A DNA stretch of 7,747 nt from an uncultured Caryophanales bacterium (GTDB taxonomy: Bacteria; Bacillota_I; Bacilli_A; RFN20; CAG-826). The notes under the pieces are model-generated. The model was not told the origin of the DNA. It ran no database searches and saw only the letters and a program-made list of their open reading frames with translations. Of this stretch, positions 1 through 6,375 are shown piece after piece. Position numbers and translations under genes: made by a program. Position 1 is the stretch's first letter. The number at the start of each line of letters is the position of its first letter. The stretch spans positions 1 to 7,747 of the forward strand of contig CAMJEC010000047.1 of the NCBI GenBank assembly GCA_946404585.1, given 5' to 3'.

Positions 1-398
1 GGAGCCACCTCAGGAGCGGGTTCTTCTTCAAAGACTACTTCTTCAATTGTGGTTTGTTGTCTAGGAAGTGGTGCTTCAGGAGTTGGCTCTTCTAAGAAAT
101 CATCTTCATTATATGTTTCTTCGTAGAGAAGTCCACCTTGACCTTGGTTATTAACTTGAGGTTGTGGTTGTGGATTGTTTTTGGCTTCTTCCGCTTCCTT
201 CATCAGTCTTAATTCTTTATCTTCAGGTAGTTCTGGGAAGAACTTTTGACCAGTGAAGAAATAGAAAATAGACTTAATGAGTTGGAAGATAAACGCTAAT
301 AAGCCAATCACAGCAAAAATCGCCAATGCTACCAAGAAGAATGGGAAGCAAAGGATGTAAAGAATTCCGCGACCGAATGCCTTAAGTAAATCTACCAT
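1..398 (-). CDS. Membrane protein with acidic Pro/Gln-rich tail, C-terminus cut off by window edge
   Basis: I do not recognise this protein. I translated it by hand from the complement: 132 codons are open from the ATG at 398 to the window edge, with no stop, so the gene continues to the left. Residues 1-10 are short and basic (MVDLLKAFGR). Residues 11-49 are strongly hydrophobic, enough for one long or two short membrane spans. A charged, probably helical stretch follows (about 55-73), then a low-complexity segment (PQPQPQ at 76-81, Gln/Asn/Gly-rich to about 89). From 92 the tail is acidic with Glu-Pro elements (EEPTPEAP near 103-110, EEEPAPE near 124-130). This suggests a membrane-anchored protein with a disordered, negatively charged domain. 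It starts 12 nt after the stop of the upstream minus-strand gene and in the same frame, so it is probably cotranscribed. No Shine-Dalgarno site precedes the ATG. Confidence 0.75.
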   Translation of the reverse strand, partial: MVDLLKAFGRGILYILCFPFFLVALAIFAVIGLLAFIFQLIKSIFYFFTGQKFFPELPEDKELRLMKEAEEAKNNPQPQPQVNNQGQGGLLYEETYNEDDFLEEPTPEAPLPRQQTTIEEVVFEEEPAPEVA

Positions 399-410
399 GG
401 TAATAATATT

Positions 411-1304
411 TTAATTATTAATTTGCTTAGATAACAAGATATTTTTAATAAAACTTGTAATACCAATTGCAAGTGGAAATAAACCGAATAACATAAAGCC
501 CATTGGTTTATCAATTTTAGTGAAAAAGATTACAAAAACGATAAAAGAACTAACCATCGTAATGCCTAATAAAACATAGGCAAAAGTGCGTTTGGCTAGG
601 ATGATATCTATTAATAGGAAAATAGCAAAATAGAATGATAACGCCACAAAGGATAATGACATAGGTCTATAAGTAAAAGCTAAGACAGTGGCGACCACTA
701 AACAAGCAAATAAACCAATGACATATGGAGTAAAAGAATTGACACGGGTATCAGTTTCTACACCAAGTTTCTTAATCTCGGTTAATAAAACAAAGTGAGT
801 AATGGAACACTGTGTTAAAGCGATAAACAGGATGAATAGATGCATTAATTCTTCTTTAAAGGCAAATTCGTTTAAATGGAAAATGGTTAAGAAAGTCTCA
901 ACCATATCGGTATTTGTCATTAAATTGATTAATGAAATAAAAGCATATGTTAAAGCCACTTCGATTAAAGTGCTGCTTAATATCATCCAGAATGGGTGAA
1001 TCTTCTTATCTAAAAGTAAACCGATAACAAAGCCAGAACATAACGCTGGGACAATATAGAAAATCGTATCAGCGATGTTAAAGATCATACATAGTCCAAT
1101 ACTCGCTACAGCATAGATAATGTAATATCTTTTTTGACAGAAATAAGAAACAACCGCACTAACAAATGGTAATAACAAGATAAGTAAAACCATTAAAAAT
1201 GGCACATAAGTATCAAGGACGATAAAAATAAGATTTATCGCAGTCATGATGGCCATATATGTAATGTTATGAACTAACGTTGTCTTTTTGGAAAAAAGCG
1301 CCAT
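411..1304 (-). CDS. Polytopic membrane protein, YybS/DUF2232-like
   Basis: This 297-residue integral membrane protein is almost entirely hydrophobic, with about eight to ten likely spans (roughly 13-31, 34-56, 59-75, 78-98, 104-128, 150-175, 192-210, 213-235, 240-262 and 266-288). Its N-terminus is short and basic (KK at 6-7). Length and layout match the YybS/DUF2232 group of Bacillota, whose first half resembles ECF-transporter S components; that similarity is recalled, not searched. The GFVIGLLLDKK stretch at 91-101 after a helix is typical of such proteins. In many Bacillota yybS lies beside gdpP and rplI, but neither is visible here; instead a tailed membrane protein follows. The substrate is unknown. 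I chose the ATG at 1304 because a basic residue cluster and the first span follow at once. No SD is present, and a TAAAAT -10-like hexamer lies 6 nt upstream. Confidence 0.7.
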   Translation of the reverse strand: MALFSKKTTLVHNITYMAIMTAINLIFIVLDTYVPFLMVLLILLLPFVSAVVSYFCQKRYYIIYAVASIGLCMIFNIADTIFYIVPALCSGFVIGLLLDKKIHPFWMILSSTLIEVALTYAFISLINLMTNTDMVETFLTIFHLNEFAFKEELMHLFILFIALTQCSITHFVLLTEIKKLGVETDTRVNSFTPYVIGLFACLVVATVLAFTYRPMSLSFVALSFYFAIFLLIDIILAKRTFAYVLLGITMVSSFIVFVIFFTKIDKPMGFMLFGLFPLAIGITSFIKNILLSKQINN

Positions 1305-1310
1305 ATAGTT

Positions 1311-1341
1311 ATTTTACTATTTTTTGTGTAAGAAAGCACAA
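1311..1341 (-). promoter_or_regulatory. Putative promoter of the minus-strand membrane-protein operon
   Basis: On the minus strand, TAAAAT (1316-1311, 5 of 6 to TATAAT) lies exactly 6 nt before the ATG at 1304. A weak -35-like TTGTGC (1341-1336) lies 19 bp upstream of it. The expected transcription start would fall at or within a base or two of the ATG, giving a leaderless or nearly leaderless mRNA. AT-rich sequence makes chance -10 matches common, so this is an inference. Confidence 0.4.
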
Positions 1342-1344
1342 AAA
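1321..1344. promoter_or_regulatory. Inverted repeat, Rex- or Crp/Fnr-like operator candidate
   Basis: The arms TTTTTGTG (1321-1328) and CACAAAAA (1337-1344) are perfect 8-bp reverse complements separated by 8 nt. The core TTGTG-N8-CACAA (1324-1341) has the 18-bp geometry of the Rex redox-sensor operator (TTGTGAA-N4-TTCACAA). The TGTG-N8-CACA spacing also fits Crp/Fnr-family sites. The inner positions match poorly: TA instead of AA on the left, AG instead of TT on the right. The repeat overlaps the -35-like elements of both divergent promoters, a good place for repression. Confidence 0.4.
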
Positions 1345-1354
1345 CCCGTATACT
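1324..1354 (+). promoter_or_regulatory. Putative promoter of the thioredoxin-like lipoprotein gene
   Basis: TATACT (1349-1354, 5 of 6 to TATAAT) ends 6 nt before the ATG at 1361. A weak -35-like TTGTGT (1324-1329) lies 19 bp upstream. The layout mirrors the minus-strand promoter, and the two overlap over 1324-1341. The expected transcription start is at or next to the A of the ATG, so the mRNA may be leaderless; no Shine-Dalgarno site is present. Transcription may continue into pcrA. Confidence 0.45.
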
Positions 1355-1360
1355 AATGCT

Positions 1361-1813
1361 ATGAAATTATCAAGATTCATTGTTCCTATCTTAAGTATTT
1401 GTGTATTGTCGGCTTGTTCACAAAGTGAAAATTCTAGTGAATCTTTTAAATCATATAAAGATTTTGAAGTAGTGGTTAATAACTCAATAACCTGGCCAGA
1501 AATCTTAAATCAACAAGAGAAAAGCTACATTATTTTCTTTTACTCAGAGACCTGTGCTTATTGTCACGAAATGCAACAAGAAGTCATAGATTTCGCTATC
1601 ACGTGTCCACTAAAAACCTATTTTTTGAATACGAGTGAAAACACCGTTCCTATTAAAGAAGATAAGGCAATTAACGTTAAAAACTATGAAGAAGCCTCAA
1701 TTACTGGTACACCAACAATCTTGGAAGTGAAAGAAGCCATAATTACAGATAACATTGCGGGCATAGATGACTGTCTAACATACCTAAACGAACAAAGATT
1801 GAAACAAAATTAA
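1361..1813 (+). CDS. Thioredoxin-fold lipoprotein (CxxC)
   Basis: This is a 150-residue exported lipoprotein with a thioredoxin-like fold, likely a membrane-anchored thiol-disulfide oxidoreductase on the outer face of the cell. Residues 1-18 form a type II signal peptide (K2, R5, hydrophobic core) ending in the lipobox LSAC, so Cys19 would be lipidated. A Ser/Glu-rich linker follows (20-30). The strand YIIFFYS leads into the redox motif C65-A-Y-C68, and T-G-T-P118 gives the cis-proline typical of the fold. Cys82 and Cys138 are extra. The frame is open upstream to a TTG at 1280, but the ATG at 1361 is right: the signal peptide begins there and the longer form would run into the divergent gene. 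No DsbD/CcdA-type reductase partner is visible. CAYC differs from the CGPC of cytosolic thioredoxin, so its redox direction and substrates cannot be told. Confidence 0.85.
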   Translation: MKLSRFIVPILSICVLSACSQSENSSESFKSYKDFEVVVNNSITWPEILNQQEKSYIIFFYSETCAYCHEMQQEVIDFAITCPLKTYFLNTSENTVPIKEDKAINVKNYEEASITGTPTILEVKEAIITDNIAGIDDCLTYLNEQRLKQN

Positions 1814-1845
1814 CTCTTTATTGCATGTAGGCATTTTTCTTTGTA

Positions 1846-1865
1846 ATATATTGTTAACAATATAT
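1846..1865. repeat. Perfect 20-bp palindrome over the pcrA start codon
   Basis: ATATATTGTTAACAATATAT equals its own reverse complement over all 20 bases, centred on GTTAAC. Its last two bases are the A and T of the pcrA start codon (1864-1865). It includes a -10-like TATATT (1847-1852), and TTGCAT (1821-1826) lies 17 bp upstream of an alternative TAATAT (1844-1849). It could be an operator or an mRNA hairpin hiding the start. It does not resemble the Bacillus LexA box as I know it. Confidence 0.5.
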
Positions 1866-4095
1866 GAATTACAAAACAGAATTAAATGAAAATCAATTTG
1901 AGGCTGTAACTACAGAAGCTCAACACGTTAGAATTATCGCAGGTGCGGGTTCAGGTAAGACCCGTGTTTTAACATATCGTATTTCTTACCTTATTAGTGA
2001 AATGGGTGTGGCTCCTTGGAAGATTTTAGCCATTACTTTTACCAATAAAGTCGCTAATGAAATGAAAACCCGTGTTTTAAAAATGGTAGATGAAAGCATA
2101 ACGAAAGACCTTACTATCAGAACTTTCCATAGCTTTGCTGCTTATTTTTTAAGACAAGAAATACCAGTTATAGGGTTTCCAGCATCATTCACAATTCTTG
2201 ATGAAGAAGATCAAACCAAACTTGTTAAAGATATCGCAGCCTCCATGGGCTTTAAACGTGGTGATAAGATTGTTGGTAAGGCTCTAGGTTATATTGGAAA
2301 GCAAAAACTTTTAGGAAAATATCCTGACGATATAAAAATCGTTAAGCCAATGTTTGAAGACGAAAAAACGTGCCTAGAGATTTTCCAAATCTATGAAGAA
2401 GAAAAATACAAAAACCTTTCACTTGATTTTGATGATTTGTTACTTCAAACAAACTTTATATTAGAAAACTACCCTGATATTCGTATTAAATGGCAACAAA
2501 AGATTGATCATATATTAATCGACGAGTTCCAAGATACTAACGATGTGGAATATAAAATGATTAATCTCCTTAAAAAGCCATATTCCTCTTTATATGTTGT
2601 TGGCGACCCAGACCAAACTATCTATACCTGGAGAGGCGCTAATCAAAAAATCATTCTCGATTTAGACAAAAGATATCCAGATATGACAACTATTATTTTG
2701 GATAGAAATTATCGTAGCACTCAGGTCATCCTAGATTCTGCAAACAAGCTAATCGCTTACAATAAACTCAGACTGAAGAAGGATCTATACACCGAAGCTC
2801 GTGGTGGCGATGCTATTGTCACCAATAGTTCTATGTCCGGTAGAATGGAAGCTGATTACGTAGCAAGAGAAATAAAAAGTTTAACTGATTATAAAGGCTA
2901 CTCCTACAAAGACATTGTTATTTTGTACCGCTCTAACTTCGTGACAGTTGATTTTGAAACTGCTTTAACTAGATATAAGATTCCATATAAAGTCTTTGGC
3001 GGTATGAAATTCTATCAAAGAAGAGAAATTAAAGATGTTTTAGCATATTTCCATTTAATCGTAAACACAAGAGATGATATTTCATTCTCTCGCATCATAA
3101 ATGTACCGAAGAGAGGCTTTGGCGAAACATCGGAAAGTTTGCTCAAAGCCGAAGCTGAAGCGGCCAATAAATCCTTATATGAATATGTAAGAGATGTTGA
3201 TCCTAAAGATAGTGAAATCAAACCATCATTAATTAATTCTGCAAAAAGCATGGTTAAACTAATTGAAATCGCTAGAGAAGATATCAAGAAGAATGAAGAA
3301 GTCTTTTCTAAAATTCTTCATGATATGATATGGTCCATTGGTTACTATGAATATTTAAAACAAGATGATGAAGAAGAAGATAGAAAGAAAAACGTCGATG
3401 CCTTGTTCGAGGACATTCGCCATTATTTGAAAAGTAACCCATCTTCTACATTCGATGAATATTTACAAAATATTGCTTTGCTAAGCTCACAAGACGATGT
3501 TGTTGAAGGCGATTTCGTTTCTTTGATGACAGTACATACGGCCAAAGGTCTAGAGTTCCCAATCGTTTTTATTGTTCGCTTTGCACAGAGTATTTTCCCA
3601 AATCAAAGAGCAATGGAAGAGGGTGGATACCTCGGAATGGAAGAAGAAAGACGCCTTGCTTATGTTGCTATGACAAGGGCTAGAGAAAAACTATATTTGA
3701 CCACAAATCCTGATTATTCTTTTGTCGCTGGAGGAAATTTGGTACCATCCCAATTCTTCAAAGAATCTGGGAACGAGATTTTAAATAATAGAGACATTAT
3801 GTTCCGTAGTGTACCACGTCCACAAATACAAAGACCAAAGGTCTACCATTTTGATGACGGTGATCATTTAGACTTTGAAAAAGAAAAGAAACCAAGCACT
3901 CCAATATTTGATGATGTTAGAAATGATGTCGATGATTGGAAAGTTGGTGACATCGTTATTCATAAGAAACTAGGCAAAGGTGTTGTCGTAGCCTTAGAAG
4001 GCGATGATATTATTAAAGTGAATTTCGAAGAACATGGTGAAAAATCAATACTTGGAACACATCCTAGTGTTTCCAAAGGAGGACATGAAGCATGA
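1864..4095 (+). CDS. pcrA: ATP-dependent DNA helicase PcrA (UvrD family, SF1A)
   Basis: This 743-residue 3'-5' helicase unwinds DNA in repair and rolling-circle replication and strips proteins such as RecA from DNA. The SF1A motifs occur in order: Q motif near 8-15 (NENQFEAV), Walker A AGAGSGKT at 26-33, Ia ITFTNK at 57-62, Walker B/II DEFQD at 220-224, III GDPDQTIYTWRGA at 247-259, IV RNYRST at 281-286, V VHTAKGLEFP at 557-566, and VI EERRLAYVAMTRAREKL at 594-610. Catalytic residues are intact (K32, D220-E221, Q251, R284, R605). The C-terminal segment at about 692-738 (VGDIVIHKKLGKGVVV...) resembles the Tudor-like domain that in PcrA/UvrD contacts RNA polymerase, so PcrA is preferred to Rep. 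Length is close to that of B. subtilis PcrA. No SD precedes the ATG, which a 20-bp palindrome overlaps. The TGA stop overlaps the ligA ATG by 4 nt. Confidence 0.97.
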   Translation: MNYKTELNENQFEAVTTEAQHVRIIAGAGSGKTRVLTYRISYLISEMGVAPWKILAITFTNKVANEMKTRVLKMVDESITKDLTIRTFHSFAAYFLRQEIPVIGFPASFTILDEEDQTKLVKDIAASMGFKRGDKIVGKALGYIGKQKLLGKYPDDIKIVKPMFEDEKTCLEIFQIYEEEKYKNLSLDFDDLLLQTNFILENYPDIRIKWQQKIDHILIDEFQDTNDVEYKMINLLKKPYSSLYVVGDPDQTIYTWRGANQKIILDLDKRYPDMTTIILDRNYRSTQVILDSANKLIAYNKLRLKKDLYTEARGGDAIVTNSSMSGRMEADYVAREIKSLTDYKGYSYKDIVILYRSNFVTVDFETALTRYKIPYKVFGGMKFYQRREIKDVLAYFHLIVNTRDDISFSRIINVPKRGFGETSESLLKAEAEAANKSLYEYVRDVDPKDSEIKPSLINSAKSMVKLIEIAREDIKKNEEVFSKILHDMIWSIGYYEYLKQDDEEEDRKKNVDALFEDIRHYLKSNPSSTFDEYLQNIALLSSQDDVVEGDFVSLMTVHTAKGLEFPIVFIVRFAQSIFPNQRAMEEGGYLGMEEERRLAYVAMTRAREKLYLTTNPDYSFVAGGNLVPSQFFKESGNEILNNRDIMFRSVPRPQIQRPKVYHFDDGDHLDFEKEKKPSTPIFDDVRNDVDDWKVGDIVIHKKLGKGVVVALEGDDIIKVNFEEHGEKSILGTHPSVSKGGHEA
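4075..4082 (+). promoter_or_regulatory. Strong ribosome binding site of ligA
   Basis: AAAGGAGG lies inside the 3' end of pcrA, with 9 nt between it and the ATG at 4092. It settles the ligA start against the nearby out-of-frame ATG at 4085. It is the only near-consensus SD in the window and contrasts with the SD-less starts of the first genes on both strands. Confidence 0.9.
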
Positions 4096-6077
4096 GTGTC
4101 AAAGAAAGAATTGATGAAATAAGAAATTTATTAGAAAAGTATAACTACGAATACTATGTATTAGATAACCCATCAGTCACTGACGCGGAATATGACCGCC
4201 TCATGCAAGAATTAATCATGCTCGAAAATGAGCATCCTGAATTCCAATCTCCTTTAAGCCCAAGCCAAAGAGTGGGTGGCATTGTTCAAGATAAATTTAA
4301 AGAAGTCACTCATAAAAGAATGATGCTTTCTTTAGCTAACGCTTTTAATGAAGATGACTTAAGAGACTTTGATAAAAAAGTTAGAGAAATTACTGGCTTA
4401 GATAAAGTCACCTATATGGCAGAAATGAAGATTGATGGTTTAGGTATGTCTCTTGTCTATCATGGCAATTTAGAATACGCTGCGACTAGAGGTAATGGTG
4501 TGACTGGTGAAGACGTTACCGCTAATGTTATCACCATTAAATCAATACCATCTCGCATCAATATCCCAGATGACTTTGAAATTAGAGGCGAAGTATTTAT
4601 GCCTAAAAAGTCTCTTGAAAGACTAAATAAAGAAAGAGAACAAACAGGTGAACCATTATTCGCTAACGCAAGAAATGCTGCCGCTGGTAGTATTAGACAA
4701 CTCGATAGCGGTATCGCTGCTTCTCGTGGTTTAGATGCTTTCTGGTATTACTTTGTTAACGCTAGTGATTTTGGTATTAGGTACCATAGTGAAGCCCTCA
4801 AAATGGCGGATTCTCTTGGCTTTAAAACAAACCCTGAAAGAAGACTATGTAACGGCATTGATGAAGTGCTTAAATACATCGAAGAATATACCGAAAAACG
4901 TCCTAGCTTAGCCTATGATATTGATGGTATCGTCATCAAAGTTGATGATATGGCCTTATATGATAAGTTAGGTTATACCGCGAAAACCCCAAGATGGGCG
5001 ATTGCTTATAAATTCCCACCTGAAGAAGTTATTACTAAATTAGAAGATATCATCTTCACTGTTGGTAGAACTGGTAAGATTACCCCTAACGCTGTTTTAA
5101 CTCCTGTTAGAGTTGCTGGTTCAGTGGTGCAAAGAGCCACTCTTCATAATGAAGATTTCATTAAAGAAAAAGATTTAAAGATTGGTGATTATGTCGTTAT
5201 CCGTAAAGCGGGTGATGTTATTCCTGAAGTTGTTCGTCCAGTTAAGGAAAGAAGAACAGGAACAGAAATCCCATTTGTGATGATTAATAACTGCCCAGTA
5301 TGTGGCATGCCTTTAATTAGAAAAGACGCAATGCATTTCTGCTGCAATCCACATTGTGACGCGAGACAAATTGAATCTATCATTCACTTCTCAAGTAGAG
5401 AAGCTATGGATATTGAAGGCTTAGGTGAAAGAGTGGCAGAACAATTCTTTAACCAAGGTTTCTTTAGAAATGTTAAAGAAATCTATACTCTTGCGGATCA
5501 TCGTGATGAAATCATCTCTTTAGATGGTTGGCAATCCAAGTCCGTAGATAACTTAATTAACGCGATTGAAAAGAGTAAAGAAAACTCTTTAGAAAGAGTG
5601 TTATTTGGCTTAGGCATTAAAGAAGTCGGTGTGAAGATGGCTAAAACCTTAGCGAGAAAATATATAAACATCGATAATCTCATCGCTGCTAGTGAAGAAG
5701 AATTATTAGAAATCGCTGATGTTGGTCCAGTCGTGGCTAAATCAATTGTTAATTTCTTCGCTGATGAAAGAAATATCGAAACCATTAACGCTTTAAAAGA
5801 ACAACACGTTAACTTTAATTATTTAGGTAGTACAGTCAAAGCCGCTGATTCATATTTCTCCGGTAAAACAGTAGTGCTAACTGGTACTTTGAGTAAATAT
5901 GGTAGAAAAGAAGCTACTGAAATACTAGAGAACTTAGGCGCTAAAGTGACAGGTTCTGTTTCTAAAGCTACTGATGTTGTTATCGCTGGTGTAGAAGCAG
6001 GTAGTAAACTTGATAAAGCCCAAGCTTTAGGTATTACAGTTTTAAACGAAGAAGAATTCTTAGAATTATTAAAATAA
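4092..6077 (+). CDS. ligA: NAD-dependent DNA ligase LigA
   Basis: This 661-residue ligase seals nicks between Okazaki fragments and at repair sites, using NAD+ and forming an enzyme-AMP intermediate. Domain Ia, which recognises the NMN part, is at about 1-70 (YNYEYYVLDNPSVTDAEYD near 17-35). The adenylation domain has the catalytic K113 in K-I-D-G, then ATRGNGVTGEDVT at 131-143, RGEVF at 165-169, NARNAAAGSIRQ at 192-203, DGIVIKV at 278-284 and WAIAYKFP at 302-309. The OB fold follows (about 320-395, HNEDFIKEKDLKIGD near 352-366). A four-Cys zinc finger uses C401, C404, probably C417 (C418 is adjacent) and C422. Helix-hairpin-helix repeats span about 430-575 and a BRCT domain 586-661. Nothing is missing compared with the usual bacterial enzyme. 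The ATGA overlap with pcrA suggests translational coupling; gatC begins one base after the stop. Confidence 0.98.
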   Translation: MSVKERIDEIRNLLEKYNYEYYVLDNPSVTDAEYDRLMQELIMLENEHPEFQSPLSPSQRVGGIVQDKFKEVTHKRMMLSLANAFNEDDLRDFDKKVREITGLDKVTYMAEMKIDGLGMSLVYHGNLEYAATRGNGVTGEDVTANVITIKSIPSRINIPDDFEIRGEVFMPKKSLERLNKEREQTGEPLFANARNAAAGSIRQLDSGIAASRGLDAFWYYFVNASDFGIRYHSEALKMADSLGFKTNPERRLCNGIDEVLKYIEEYTEKRPSLAYDIDGIVIKVDDMALYDKLGYTAKTPRWAIAYKFPPEEVITKLEDIIFTVGRTGKITPNAVLTPVRVAGSVVQRATLHNEDFIKEKDLKIGDYVVIRKAGDVIPEVVRPVKERRTGTEIPFVMINNCPVCGMPLIRKDAMHFCCNPHCDARQIESIIHFSSREAMDIEGLGERVAEQFFNQGFFRNVKEIYTLADHRDEIISLDGWQSKSVDNLINAIEKSKENSLERVLFGLGIKEVGVKMAKTLARKYINIDNLIAASEEELLEIADVGPVVAKSIVNFFADERNIETINALKEQHVNFNYLGSTVKAADSYFSGKTVVLTGTLSKYGRKEATEILENLGAKVTGSVSKATDVVIAGVEAGSKLDKAQALGITVLNEEEFLELLK

Positions 6078-6078
6078 T

Positions 6079-6375
6079 ATGAAAAAAGTCAGTCAAAAGT
6101 CGCTTCTAGAAGCAGCGCATAATTTGATGTTTGATATTGATGAAGTTGAACTTCAAGTATTAACCGAAGAATACGCTGATATCTTAGAAGCTATTGAATG
6201 CATGAAGAATATTCTTAATATTGACCATGTTAAACCCATGGTCTTTCCTTATGACTTAGTGACTGATTATTTAAGAGAAGATATAACTGAACCATGTTTG
6301 ACACAAGAAGAGGCTTTAAAGAATGCCTCCAAAGTGGAAGAAGGACAAATTGTCATTCCAAAGGTGGTAAGATAA
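6079..6375 (+). CDS. gatC: Glu-tRNA(Gln)/Asp-tRNA(Asn) amidotransferase subunit C
   Basis: This 98-residue protein matches GatC, the small subunit that wraps around GatA and holds GatA and GatB together in the cytoplasmic amidotransferase making Gln-tRNA(Gln) or Asn-tRNA(Asn). Family signs include a helical N-terminal half, the central IDHVKPMVFP (about 48-57, corresponding to the usual V-x-P region), LREDI near 65-69, the EEALKNASKVEEGQ stretch at about 77-90, and the closing IVIPKVVR, the usual end for GatC. The start is 1 nt after the ligA stop and has no SD, so ribosomes probably reinitiate after ligA. The stop shares its final A with the gatA ATG. The sequence alone is weakly conserved, so position next to gatA is part of the evidence. 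Confidence 0.9.
   Translation: MKKVSQKSLLEAAHNLMFDIDEVELQVLTEEYADILEAIECMKNILNIDHVKPMVFPYDLVTDYLREDITEPCLTQEEALKNASKVEEGQIVIPKVVR
6361..6367 (+). promoter_or_regulatory. Ribosome binding site of gatA
   Basis: AAGGTGG near the 3' end of gatC lies 7 nt before the ATG at 6375 and supports that start, which overlaps the gatC stop (TAATG). Confidence 0.7.

Noticed and set aside
802..999. Small plus-strand open frame inside the YybS-like gene
   Set aside because: It is antisense to a well-supported membrane protein, has no SD and encodes no recognisable domain. Other antisense frames in pcrA, ligA and gatA were dropped for the same reason.
1280..1360. N-terminal extension of the lipoprotein gene from a TTG at 1280
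   Set aside because: It would add 27 residues ahead of a clear signal peptide and lipobox and overlap the divergent gene. The ATG at 1361 fits the -10 position.
1820..1842. Rho-independent terminator between the lipoprotein gene and pcrA
   Set aside because: There is a T-rich run, but the only stem is about 3 bp (TGC/GCA), too weak to support a terminator.
1960..2080. 13-nt direct repeat (1960-1972 and 2068-2080) in pcrA
   Set aside because: Both copies encode the same residues, KTRVL, in the right frame, one of them at Walker A. Chance codon identity explains it.
4085..4087. Alternative ATG just after the ligA ribosome binding site
   Set aside because: It is out of frame with ligA and too close to the AGGAGG; the ATG at 4092 starts the domain Ia sequence.
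6060..6078. -10-like TAAAAT just before gatC
   Set aside because: It lies in AT-rich ligA coding sequence with no -35 element. The 1-nt gap favours cotranscription and reinitiation.
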